From positions 496,001 through 560,000 of the forward strand of contig BQMF02000199.1 of assembly GCA_027922465.2 (NCBI GenBank): a stretch of DNA of 64,000 nt, in the 5' to 3' direction. The translations under genes and the position numbers were made by a program. The first letter of the stretch is position 1; each line of letters starts with the position of its first letter. The notes below the pieces were generated by a model. That model searched no databases, was not told where the DNA came from, and was given only the letters and a program-made list of their open reading frames with translations. This document shows, piece by piece, positions 21,448-32,906 of this stretch. Source of the DNA: Turritopsis dohrnii. Lineage: Eukaryota; Cnidaria; Hydrozoa; Anthoathecata; Oceaniidae.

Positions 21448-23339
21448 TCACTTTAATGAATAGAAAACTGATGGGGCAAAAGCGTTAAAATTATACTGGT
21501 TAATTACAGGCACTGCAGTTGGCACTGTAGTTGCCAGTGTGGTGCCTTGCAGTGGATTTTTTTTTTTGTCAGAGTGTTTCCACATAAATTTGGGATGGTC
21601 CCGACCCCCAAATCTCTTCCACGCTTTAAATGCCGCATTAGATCGGGGGCCGGGATGAGTCTTCCGGTACTCCCGAAAGTCTTTGTACGAATCTACAATA
21701 TATAGTTGAAATAATTTTTATTAGTGAAGAAACAAAAAGGCTTATATTAGAATTGATCAAATACTATATAAGGGAAACTTACATTTCCTTTTATTTGCCA
21801 GAACAGCAGCTAAAAAATTGAAAAATGTACCTAAGACACAATTCTTCACCAATGTTACGTTAACATTGGAATTGTAAGAAATATTACCATTAGGTTTGGC
21901 GGATGATGATGGTAGTTCAGCTAAAAGAAATGTAAAAGTAGATTGTGAAAGTCATAACATATGAAAAGAAAATGTTAATGTGTATTGACTCTTACTATCA
22001 GCTGTTGGTAAAGCGTTATCTAAAAGAAAGGTTTAAAAAGTAGCTGTCATACAAAAGGAAGATAAAAGAAATGGAAACTACAAAGTTATGTCAACTAAAA
22101 CCCTTACTATTTGCCACATTCGGCATGTTATTGGTATCTAATGAAGGAAATCATGAAGTTATAATTACAGAATGTCCAAACATACATCATAGACAAAGGA
22201 GTATAAATAGATAGATTGTGAAAGTCATACAAAATAGAAAGAAAACATATATTGACATGTATTGACTCTTACTATCAGCTGCTGATAAAGCCTTATCTAA
22301 ATAAAGAAGGTTTAAAAAGTAGATGTCATATAAAAGAAAGACAAAAGAAATTGAAACTACAATGTTATGTTAATACAAACCCTTACTCCTTTGCCACATT
22401 CGGCGCGGTATTGGTATCTAATGAAGAAAAGGACAAAGCTATTATTGCAGCATAGAATAGGTCCAAATATAAACAAAGGAGTAGATTGTGAGTGATAGCA
22501 TATAGAAAGAAAATGTTAATGTGTATTGACTCTTACTTTACTAACAGCTGTTGGTAAAGCTTTATCTAAATACAGAAGGTTTAAAAAGTAGCTGTCATAC
22601 AAAAGAAAGATAAAAGAAATTGAAACTACAAAGTTATGTCAACTAAAACCCTTACTCTTTGCCATACTCTGCACGCTGTTGGTATCTAATGAAGGAAATC
22701 ACGAAGTTATAATTACAGAATGTCCAAATATACATTATAGAGAAAGGAGTATAAGTAAGTAGATTGTAAAAGTCATAACATATAGAAAGGAAACGTTGAA
22801 ATTTTTATTGATTCTTACTATCAGCTGTTCGTAAACCATTATCTAAGGAAAAAATGGTCCAGGAAGTAGCATATATTCAAAAATGTCATACACTGTAACT
22901 CAAACAACATGATTCAGCAGATGAAAAAAAAAGATAAAATTAATTGAAAACTCCAATAAAAATCCTTACTATATTCGATATTTTCACTGCCATCTGTAAA
23001 AATGAAAAGAAGATATTATATATAAGATGAGATATGTAAAGCAGATAAAAAATGCTATTGAGAAAGAATTTTTACCTTCACCAAGTAATTCTTTTTCTCG
23101 CTCTGAAATGAAATCAATTTGCTTTGAGTATTTTGACTACTTTCACAGAAAAAAATATATTGCAGACAAAACCGTAGAAATGAAAAAACTACAGATATTT
23201 AAAAATAATTTTCACCTGCACTAATAAATTTGTCTTCTGCCTCTGAAATGAAATCAATTTGATTAGTATTTTAATGTCTCTTACAGAAAGTTTAAAAAAG
23301 TAATGTTTTACCGTTGCAAACATCCATGGGAGTTCCCAT
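21448..23339 (-). CDS. Helitron B1 companion gene, 13 usable phase-1 exons, 188 aa
   Basis: Proposed exons: 23339-23312 (ATG), 23242-23216, 23102-23076, 22993-22970, 22842-22819, 22685-22656, 22565-22542, 22296-22273, 22137-22108, 22019-21996, 21920-21888, 21809-21783, 21692-21448 (stop TGA). Sizes are 28, 27, 27, 24, 24, 30, 24, 24, 30, 24, 33, 27 and 245 nt, summing to 189 codons. All introns are GT-AG, phase 1 and 69-250 bp. A further acceptor/donor-bounded segment, 22417-22387, is 31 nt and would break the frame. The protein starts MGTPMDVCN, passes through repeated N-x-A-L-P-T-A-D and N-T-N-x-x-P-N-V-A blocks, and ends with the module SYKDFREYRKTHPGPRSNAA then FKAWKRFGG and a tail ...NQYNFNAFAPSVFYSLK. 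B2 keeps frame and last-exon length despite divergence. Function unknown. Confidence 0.75.
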
Positions 23340-23340
23340 T

Positions 23341-23760
23341 ATTATATTAATTCACTAAATGAAGAAAAAACAAAAGTTACAATCATGGAGAGATAATATG
23401 GAGCATGCCCTGACTTTTAGTTCATGAATTGTCCACAAAGTTTACTTCATGCACAATTCATGGTAACGGAGTACACGGCGAGAACGTAAGTCAATGGGAC
23501 TTGTACTCCACCTAAAAAAACAACAAAATCTACACGTTGTTCATTAGGTACAAAGCTGCCAAACTACAGTGCTACAACAACTGTCAGCAGTGACTACAGC
23601 AATGGTTTACAGTATACTAATGAGCCACAACATGTCTCAACAGTGGCGTAACTTACAGAAGAAGCCAAAACAACTGTCAACAGCAGCCACCACTGTAAGT
23701 GTTTACTCTATCTTATTATATAACAGAATAAGCCACAACTACAAATTCAAATGTTAAAGT
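23341..23760 (-). promoter_or_regulatory. Highly conserved spacer between RepHel and companion gene
   Basis: This block is almost identical to 39285-39704 in B2, with only a few differences seen, whereas the flanking genes differ more. It ends at the companion start exon (acceptor-like TTCATTTAG at 23355). It contains a hairpin with GGAGTACA/TTGTACTCC arms and the inverted pair TTCATGAATTGTCCAC / TGCACAATTCATGG. A promoter or 5' exon of the companion gene is the natural guess; recent gene conversion is the alternative. The plus frame 23569-23757 is not credited. Confidence 0.45.
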
Positions 23761-23772
23761 GAATCGAGACAT

Positions 23773-26700
23773 TCACAGCAACACCTGTGGAAAGACAACA
23801 TTTTGAGTATACATCTTTCCATTAATATAACCTTGCTTACCCGTACCGGCAACTTTGATTTTAACATTACCAAATGCTTTTGCCCTTGAACAGGCAACAT
23901 ACAACTGTCCATGTGAAAAACACGGTTTCTGCAAAAACAAACCAATTTTATCAAACGTTTGACCTTGGCTTTTGTTAATAGTAAAAGAGTACGCCAACCG
24001 AATTGGAAGTTGTCTGCGCTTCAATACAAAAGGCATACCTGTGTCGGATGGTGACAATTGTACTCTAGGTATAAAAATCAGTTCCCCAACTGCTGACCCT
24101 GTCAAAACTTCAGCCTTAATAAAGTTATGCGACAATTCACGAACAATCAAGCGGGTGCCATTGCAGAGACCCTTCCTGATGTTCAGATTCCTCAAAAGCA
24201 TAATAATAGCCCCAGCTTTAAGTTTCAAACAATGTGGAGGCATACCGGATGGTGTAATACTATTCAGAAAATCAACCGGATAGTTTTGCCGCTCTTCTTC
24301 ATCGTCACACGCCACTTCATCAGCACTGTAATAGCAAACTGCATCTCCAGGCAGTCTGTCCAACACCTCATTATTAATGATCAGTGATTGGTCATTGTCG
24401 GGGTCAGAATGGCTGTGGTGGCATATTCGTGAGGTTCCAGTCCGTCGTACATAACAGATATAATCGAAGTATCTTTAGGAACAACACAACAATCAGGAAT
24501 TTCGATGGAACCTTTAGCAGGTTCGCTTTGTTTCGTTGGAAGTTCACCATTGCCAAGTTGCAACAGCCAAGTACAGAATTCTTGCTCTTCCGGTCTGGCT
24601 CTCATATTTTCAGTGAGAGAGTATTTTGCCACTGATGCCCATAACACAGAACTGGTCAAGCAAACTTCAATAACATCGGTTGGCTTTCCCTTTTTCACAA
24701 CCGGCAAACACTGACGAAAATCTCCACCCCACAAAAGAACCTTGCCAACAAAAAGTGCATCACTGCCACAAATATCCTTGAGTAATCTGTCCACAGCATG
24801 GAAAACATGGGTAGAAACCATAGTCGCTTCATCAATCAGAAACAGGTCGACACTTCGAAGGTATTCTGCATGTTTTGATGCCGGTGTTATATTACATACG
24901 CTATTTTCTAAAACAGGAACAGGCAAACGAAATAATGAATGCAATGTACAACCACCAGACAGTAAGGTGGCTGCAATACCTGTATATGCAGCAGTAGCAA
25001 CTTTCCAACCTCTGGCTCTGCATGCTGCAATAACATAATTGTATGTAAACGTCTTACCTGTGCCTGCCGGTCCGTCCAAATAAAACAAAGTTTCAACTTG
25101 TGCTAAACCATCACGCACATTCGAAACTGCAGACAAAATCGCATCTGCCACAACTAACTGCTGTTCGTTAAGCAGAGGCCTTACCTGGTCCGCCCTGTCA
25201 ATGTAAATATTTACATCATCATCTTCCTGAGCAACCTGCTGAACCAACTCAGGAAGATTAAACTGTGTTAAAGTCATACCAAATTGTCTCAGGACGTTAT
25301 CAATATAACCCAAAACCCTTTGCTCAGCTTGAGCAACAGCCAATGTTCGAAGGTAGTCTTCACACAGATTCCCCTTGAATGTATTCCACAACTCAAGAGG
25401 ATTAGAGGGCTCACAGTGAGTCAAAATAGTAACAAACAGTTGTCTAAGCTGTTGGGGCATTTGAAATGTTGAAGCCTCTTCCAATGTATTGTGCCATTCT
25501 GCATCATCTTGCAGAAGACGTCTGGCAATACATGCTTCTCGGAATGTGTCATAAACCACTCCATCGAAAGTACGCAAATCCTCGAAAGACGTAGCACCTG
25601 CAACATGTAGCAGCAAAACTCGAAGGAAAAAACGTTCTCCTTCTGACGGTCGAGCATTATATAACCGAGCGACTATAGGCTTAAATGTTCTTTTTCGTTT
25701 TTTCCATTTTTTCTCCTTATCATGAAAAACATAATGATACGGAATATCTGAGTAAAGATACCGCCGTGCATCAGGATCGTCTACATTCAGATTAAACCAT
25801 GCTGTTAGGTGACTATCCTTTAATGCCCCTTCAGCAGCTGCCTCTTCTTCGCCAGCTCTAAAATAAACTTGATGACGATCAGGTAAGTGAACAGCTAATC
25901 GCTTAATAGTATGCGATTTTTCATGCATAGAAAACTCAAATATTCTCCATAATGCTTCAGGCGCACTGACATATCGAGCATCCAGAAATGTTTTTATTTC
26001 GTCATGTTCCAAACGTTCATTAATCTCCACATTAGCACGATCATGTCCCTTGTAAACATATTTAAAGAGATATTTCACGCTCCTGATCGTGGTACATGCT
26101 TCCAAATTTATGTGAGCATTATACTTCTTGGACAACCACGGACAGTATGGAACTACCCATTGATTATCTAAGTCCACATTTCTTACCCTCACAGTACGGC
26201 CATTGTTACGTCTGCGATAGAGTGGATACCCATTTGCATTCATTTGGGTCGTTTCACAAAATCGCTTTGGAAAATCCTTGGTGCAGTTGCCATCATCTCC
26301 CATACAAACTGCATTAGGGTTAGCATTCCCACAGGGACCATGAATCATACATGACTTTATGATATTATGAAGTTCTGGTTCCTGTTCAGGATCTGGTATT
26401 TCAGCAGAGATTAAACTGTCAATGTCGTCAGCATTACGCAGTTTGTCCTCTTGTGCTAAATGGATAAGAATATGAGCATGAGGTAAAGAACGTTTCTGAA
26501 ATTCAATAACATACAAATGAGAAATGGCTTTTCCCAAAACTCCATTTTTATTTATATCCTCCAAAAGCGCTTTTAATTTCAAATTGAAAACACGTGTAAT
26601 CAAGTCCGGACGATAATGTGCAGGCTCATTATCTAGGTTTTCCGTGATCTCCTTCCATTTCGGATTGCACGTAAATGTGCAAAACAAATCCGGCTTGCCC

Positions 26701-28272
26701 ATTTTAGTTACCATAGCCATAGCATCTTGATAATTCTGTTGCATGGCCCTAGGACCACCCTGAAAGGAAGAGGGAAGAATAACGGGTCTGCCTGCATGAA
26801 GGCCACGATTTTCTGCAACATTTTCAAGATAATCAATGAGCCCTTGATATTGCTCAACACGGAAATTGGCCTGATTTTGACGAATATAATTAAAACGGTC
26901 AGATTCAACTTTGCAGTAACAATCTACAGCATATTGTTGAAGTAATCTTTTACCTTTTAATATGGGGCTAAAAGCTTCTCTAAATGCAAACCTATAAGTA
27001 TAATATTGCAGCATGGTCGTACGACGTTGCTGGCCTGCTGCATATTCTGCTACATGAGGAATTTCGGAACTCCAACCCAACTCTCCTCTTGGAAAAAATA
27101 CAGGATATACCATTGGATCGACATTAGGCGAATGCACAGGCAAATCCTGCAATGGTCTATCTCGAGGGTAAACAACGATGTCCCGAGCCAATGGTGGTGC
27201 ACCATCTTCACCAACAAAAACAGCAGCTACTTCATCATGGTGAGGTAGATTGTATCGACGCCGGTCACCACCACTTCTCAAATGCATTCTAACCTGGAAA
27301 ACAATAGTAAAGATCTGTAAATATTAGTTCAAAGATTTTTAATTATTAATTTTCGCGTATTCCATTTACCTCAGATGGGCGACGATTTTGTTCATTTGCA
27401 AGTTGAAATTCCTCAGCTTCTACCTCACCCATGTGTTTATAAGCAGCTGCATATGGACTCTCCCTTAAAATGATGTCTTGCAAAGTTTGCATAACTTCAG
27501 GAGAACAACCTTGATTTTCTGGTCTTGCCATTCTCTCATTGAATGCATCCATACCATCATAGATATATAATTGACCAAAGGATGGAGGAATACCCGGTGG
27601 TGGGTGCAAATTACCTGTTCGGTGACATACCTGGCCATTAATACGAAAAACTGGTGGACCACGTCCCCGCGGTACAGCCAATTTCGCACCCATAGAAGCA
27701 AAAGCAACCGAACTATTGAACTTTCGAATATTTTCTTGAAAGTTCTTTGATTGGTTAGAATCACCTACTAAAAGTTCTTTAAGATCATTAGGATAATAAA
27801 TGTCATCTAAATGAACTTTACCTTTGTGACAACACTTAAAATTGGTCTCGCCAGCAAACATCTTGGCACCACAAAACTGACAGACCTTGTCCATGGCACC
27901 AAGATAATGTAGCTCAGGCAATTGGTCTTGTCGAGCAACACGATGCAAAGGGGGATTAGCATCAGCCCGCCTAGCCCTCATACGTTGTGCATTCTCATTC
28001 TGCCTGGCTTATCTTTCACCTGGCTCTTCATCTTGACGATAATCAACTTGCCTTTGAGCATTGTTGCTTCTAAGTCTCTCATTTTCTGATAATGGTTGGA
28101 TGTTATTCGCTTGAAGCTGTCTGCGCCTTGCTTCAGCTACATCCTCATTTGCATGCCTACGCTGAATAACAGAGCGAATTTGTTGTTGATCAGGTGGCTG
28201 CAAAACAAACTGACCATTCCTAAAAGCTGCTTGGAAGCCAGGAATAATATTAGTGCCTCTTATATTAAACAT
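23773..28272 (-). pseudogene. Helitron B1 RepHel, two exons, stop and frameshift
   Basis: It starts MFNIRGTNIIPGFQ at 28272. TTA to TAA at 28009-28011 breaks exon 1 (B2 has Leu). The zinc-binding segment CQFCGAKMF...CCHKGKVHL follows. A 76 bp GT-AG phase-0 intron (27369-27294) joins PSE to VRMHLRSGGDRR. Exon 2 has the HUH motif LPHAHILIHL (H270/H272 counting from 27287), tyrosines in KYLFKYVYKGHD, Walker A GPAGTGKT, motif II DEAT, then a one-base deletion near 24395 (B2 retains an extra T) shifting the frame before INKSQGQT and YVACSR, with the stop at 23773. Catalytic residues are all present. Same role as the Helitron A enzyme but clearly diverged. Upstream short open frames in the leader may precede it. 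Confidence 0.92.
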
Positions 28273-29150
28273 CACAGGCACAGCACAGAAACACTAACAA
28301 AAATTGCCACCCCCAGTTAATAATGCACAGAACAAACCGGTGGGAGCGAAAACAAACCTTTCTTTCTACAAAACACACTGACACTGAAGGGGCAATGGCA
28401 CCAAACAGATAGCTACACAACCTAGGAGAAAGCGAAAAAAACGTGCATTACACGTCAAATAAAATAAATATATAATAAAATAAAATAAAAAATAAAATAA
28501 AACGGTATATCTATCTAAGTTTTAAGTGACAAACCTTTCTTTCTATTCTGCCTTTCTACTTTCTGATTTCTCTCTACTACACAGCAAGGAACAAATGAAC
28601 CTGAATAAATCCAGACAGAAAAGTTCTTAGATAGTGGGTAGGTAGGTTGGAAAAACCTTCGTGGAGTTTGCCATCTTTAAAATTAAAATGATATTTATCA
28701 TATTTAAACACAATTGTTACCTCGTTACGTAATTCTTTCGCTTTCGATAAACTGACTTTATAAACTGGTAAACTTTGATTGATAACTGAGTGAACTGATT
28801 GATAACTGCTTTGATAATTAATTTGATAATTACAGACAATCGCTATTGTCTATAAATTATTGTCTTTTCTTTCTCGAGCGTAACCGCACTGAATAAAAAA
28901 CTTAATTTGTTTACTTTTCCGACGAAGGTCGTCGCTATAGTTTTTCCGATTTCAGCAACCAATAAAAACGACGAAATGGAGATCACGTGTCAAAACAAAT
29001 GTTAAAAAATAGGCATTGCAATAGTTTCTTCACTGGTCGAACTGCCGCTATATGACCACGATTAAGAAGATTTTGACCATTAAAAAAACAAAAACAAAAC
29101 ACTCTCTAAGTTAAATGTGTTACACACGCACGCGAATTAGTATAAGTAGA
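28273..29150 (-). promoter_or_regulatory. 5' leader of Helitron B1 with CCAAT and E-box
   Basis: It is collinear with leaders at 44199-45043 (B2) and 63144-64000 (the last copy). In plus coordinates it carries CCAAT at 28959-28963 and CACGTG at 28984-28989, both repeated in B2 (44853-44857 and 44878-44883). A conserved ATGGCAAACTCCACGAAG (start at 28674) opens a short frame of 16-20 codons in each copy; it may be an upstream ORF or a spliced first exon. Near the terminus is GAAGATTTTGACCATTAAAA, common to many units. Confidence 0.5.
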
Positions 29151-31328
29151 CTAGCCGCCAGGGCGGCGTCGCTCGCCACCCTTGTTCAGCTTGCGTTGTG
29201 TCGCAGAATTTGACTTGTGTAGAAGTTTTTTACAGGCATTAATTTTTTAATTCCTTTCTTACATTCAGAAGATTTTTAGAACAGAAACAAATAGCAAATA
29301 TGGCCCAGAAGATATATTTATACGCAAAAGAGAAGTAACTTTAATGTAAAAAAAAAAATGGCAAAATATATATAACACAGATCTGTTTACCCAGACATAC
29401 AAAAGCAAACATTGAATAACATTACAAAATGTTAAATAAAAACAAATTGATACCTTCCAACTGTTTCACATGTGCTTGTTACTGGACTGCAATCATTAAT
29501 GCATTTTCGAAATGATTATAGTCTGTTCTTCCCAAAACCATCAACATCATGATTAAAACCATGAGTTTCATTTCTTTAATGGTTTATGCTTTTTTATTAT
29601 TGCCTAAAAAAATAACATTTCAAATAATAATATGGAAAACCTAATCATGCTATAACAATATTGAAATAAAAAACAAAACAATTAAAATACCCTACTACCG
29701 TCCAAAATCACCTTTTACATGCAGAAGATATAACACATAAACAAATAGTAAGTAAGTAAAGTATATAATATTGTATATGCAGAATAAAAGAAGTATATCA
29801 TAACTTAAGCGTAAAACACAGCAATACATAACACAGAACTATATACCCAGCCATACAAAAGCAAACATTGAATAACATTACAAATATGTGAATTGAAAAC
29901 AAATCTATTCCTTCTAACGGTGTGTCTTTTTTTCAGAATTTTTTAAATGGATAATCTGTTATTGACCAACCATCGACATCATGATATCAAACCATGAGTT
30001 TCATTTATCTATTGTAATGTATTTTTTATTTTGCTTTTCTAAAAGAAAAAAAGATTTCGAATGCATATTGATATTACAGAAAACCTAATCGTATTATTAT
30101 GTAGATATTGAAAGAAAAAATTCAAACTAAAAAAATGTTCGAGAACAAATTCACCTTAAAAATAATAATTAAAAACACAAACATAAAGACAGAAATTTGT
30201 ATAGCTAAAGAATTTTTAACAACTGAAAACATTCTGTGGAACCATTTTTAAAAACAGGGTAAAATCTCCTCTGCTGGCTAATTCAAAACACAACTAAACA
30301 ACCCTGCATTCTTTATTTATTCAGCATACTAACTGTGTTATAACTAAATAGATATATGATATTTTAACTTTGGTTTAACTTCAAACATAAGAGGATACCT
30401 TTCAAAACCGATTCACATCATCATCATGTTTGTAAACAACAACACATTGATTATCTTCTGCAGCCATTTTCAAACACTTCTAAACTGTTTACTTTCTATA
30501 TTCATACCTGTAAACAAATATTAATATCACTTTTTATAACACTTTTAGCCAGCACACTTTTCTACTGCAAACACATAAAATGTCCTTGCTCCTACTCTCT
30601 ATTTCTTCGTTACTGAAATTTGTCTGCCATTTTTACAACACTCAAAGACAAAAACACTGGCTTCTAAGTTTCCCAGCACTGTTATTATGTCGTTTTTTAT
30701 GTAAATCTCCCGTTAATAATGTCTTTTATATACCTAAATTACGTAAATAAACCCACCAAACTTCCCATCAAAAGATCGTCGTGAATGTAACAAAATAAAC
30801 ATCATCTTTTCTGCAGCCATTTTTAAACAACTTTCACTGCACTTTGCACTTTGCACTGCACGTCTGAATAGTAATACTTGATACTCACTTACACATGATC
30901 TACAATACAATACAATAACAGTAAAAGTATAACAATAAAAGTTTTAAATATATATAAAACTTTCCCGTTTCTTCTTCAAAAGAGCAGCAGAAATGAAGAA
31001 CCTTATCAACGGACTCTGTTGCTATGAATTTTTCAGCCAATCAAAATAGCGCATTTCAAGAGTTTTCCTTTATTAGCCAATAAAAACGATCAGCGCCGGG
31101 GCTTCCCCATATATAAGATCCTTTTGTAAAACCACCGTTCCCTCATTTTGATGCAGTAGGAAACGGTTTCATTTCGGCCTTTTTATTTGGGCATATAAGC
31201 CCATTGGCGAATGGACTAACTACCGCTATATGACCACGATTAAGAAGATTTTGACCGTAAATTTTGAAAAAAACCATCACTCTCTAAGTTAAATGTGTTA
31301 CACACGCACGCGGATTAGTATAGCGCGA
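29151..31328 (-). mobile_element. Non-autonomous Helitron unit, 2.2 kb
   Basis: The left end CTAGCCGCCAGGGCGGCG is the hairpin 3' end. The right end is the GCGGATTAGTATAG terminus. The interior has AAAATGGCN modules (minus ATGs near 30462, 30632 and 30814). Near the right end is a promoter-like stretch with two CCAAT boxes (31043-31080) and TATATAAG (31112-31119). 48060-53500 on the plus strand is a diverged, insertion-laden relative of this unit. Confidence 0.72.
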
Positions 31329-31890
31329 CTAGTATCTCGCGTAAAAAATTTTTACGACTTTAATTTAGAAAAGAATCTGCAGAGATACGACGCGTTCCCG
31401 TGTGTGTACCCCGTGACAAAAATCTTAATTACGGAATTGAAAAAGGAAAGTGTACCCAAGCTGTAGAGCTTGAAAAACTGATCAAAAAAATGTATGGGAT
31501 CGTTTCGCTACGACCAACGGTTGCAGAGATATCGTCGGTCAAAGATTTTAATGACGTCATAGCCGCAGTACCAAATAAAATTTAGGCCCAAATGTTGCAT
31601 CACCCCATCACCCGTGTTGCCGACCCTAAAAAACGTCAGTTATCGCTATTGGTTCTCGAGATATTTCCCCAAAAACGCCGCGTTCGATTGGGGATGCAAT
31701 GCAATGGCTCCCCCGTGATACGACAAAAATTACTGACGTCACGCCGCGTGCTATTATACTAATCGTCAATTATCAATGGTCTAACGAAAAAATGACCACG
31801 ATTAAGAAGATTTTGACCGTAAATTTAGAAAAAACACAACACTCTCTAAAATAAAAGTGGTATGCACACACGCGAATTAGTATAAGTAGA
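31329..31890 (-). mobile_element. Non-autonomous Helitron unit (0.56 kb)
   Basis: CTAGTATCTCGCG with the GTAAAAAATTTTTAC hairpin at the left, GCGAATTAGTATAAGTAGA at the right. It has TGACGTCA palindromes and the antisense 61-codon frame 31400-31585. It abuts the next unit without spacer. Confidence 0.78.
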
Positions 31891-32906
31891 CTAGTATCCC
31901 GGGTAAAAACTTTTTACCGAACTTAACTTCGAAAACATTAGGTCAAATCCACCATTCCCGTGTACGTACCCCATGACGAAAAAATAAATCATAGAATCGC
32001 AACTCAAAAACATCCCAGGCGGCGTTGCTTGCCACCCTTGTTCAGTATGCATTGTGTCGCAGAATTTAACTCTTGCAAAAGTTTCTTTTCAGGCATTAAT
32101 TTTTTATATAATTCATTTCTTACATTCAGAAAATTTAAAACAGAAACAAATAGCAACATGGCTCAGAATATATATTCATACGCAGAAGAGAAGTAACTTT
32201 AATGTAAAAAAACGCAATATATAACTCAGAACCGTTTACCCAGACATACAAAACCAAACATTGAATAATATTACAAAAATGATACCTTCCAACTTTTTCT
32301 TTTGTTCAAAAGTTACTACTGGACTGCAGCCATTAATGAATTTTTGAAATGATATATTTAGTTCTTCCCAAAACCATCAACATCATGATTAAAACCATGA
32401 GTTTGATTTCTTTGTGCTTTTTTAATTATTGCCTAAAAGAATAATATTTCAATTGTAATACCGAAAATAAAAAAAACAAAACAAAAAACATGAAATTCAA
32501 GTACGCATTTATCCTAAAAACAATAACTAAGAACAAAAATTTACACAGAAGATAAAAAGTCACAAATAAAATCATACAGCCAAAGTTATATACCTAGGCA
32601 TAGTACGTAAACGATTACCATAACACAAAATATGCATAAACGCGATAAAATATAAAATTAAGAAAAATACAGCCAACAACGCTTATTTTTGGTAGGATAG
32701 TTTCATTGCACAGTCATTTAAATTACATAATCCATTCTTCTCTTAAGTAACCCTCTCAACATTATAACCCATCATGTGCTTCATTTCTACTTAACAGATG
32801 AAAACATTCAAAAAACATATACAAAAAACCTAATCATGCTATGACAAAATCTAAAGAAAAACAAAACAAAGTAAAAGAAACTTTAAAAATATATTAACCT
32901 TAAAAA

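Larger units (their letters stand above)
17519..29150 (-). mobile_element. Helitron B1, autonomous-type element with nested insertion
   Basis: The minus-strand 5' end TCTACTTATACTAATTCGCG is at 29150. The 3' end is the hairpin GCCGCC-TT-GGCGGCTAG at 17519. Total length is 11.6 kb, about 9.3 kb without the inverted-repeat transposon at about 17578-19923, which matches the 9.2 kb of B2. Order from the 5' end: leader (29150-28273), RepHel with one intron (28272-23773), a highly conserved 0.4 kb spacer, the companion gene (23339-21448), then a non-coding 3' region. It abuts units on both sides. Confidence 0.85.

Noticed and set aside
23569..23757. 62-codon plus frame, also at 39513-39701
   Set aside because: Lies in the near-identical spacer, so conservation is not evidence of coding; low complexity and antisense to the element genes.
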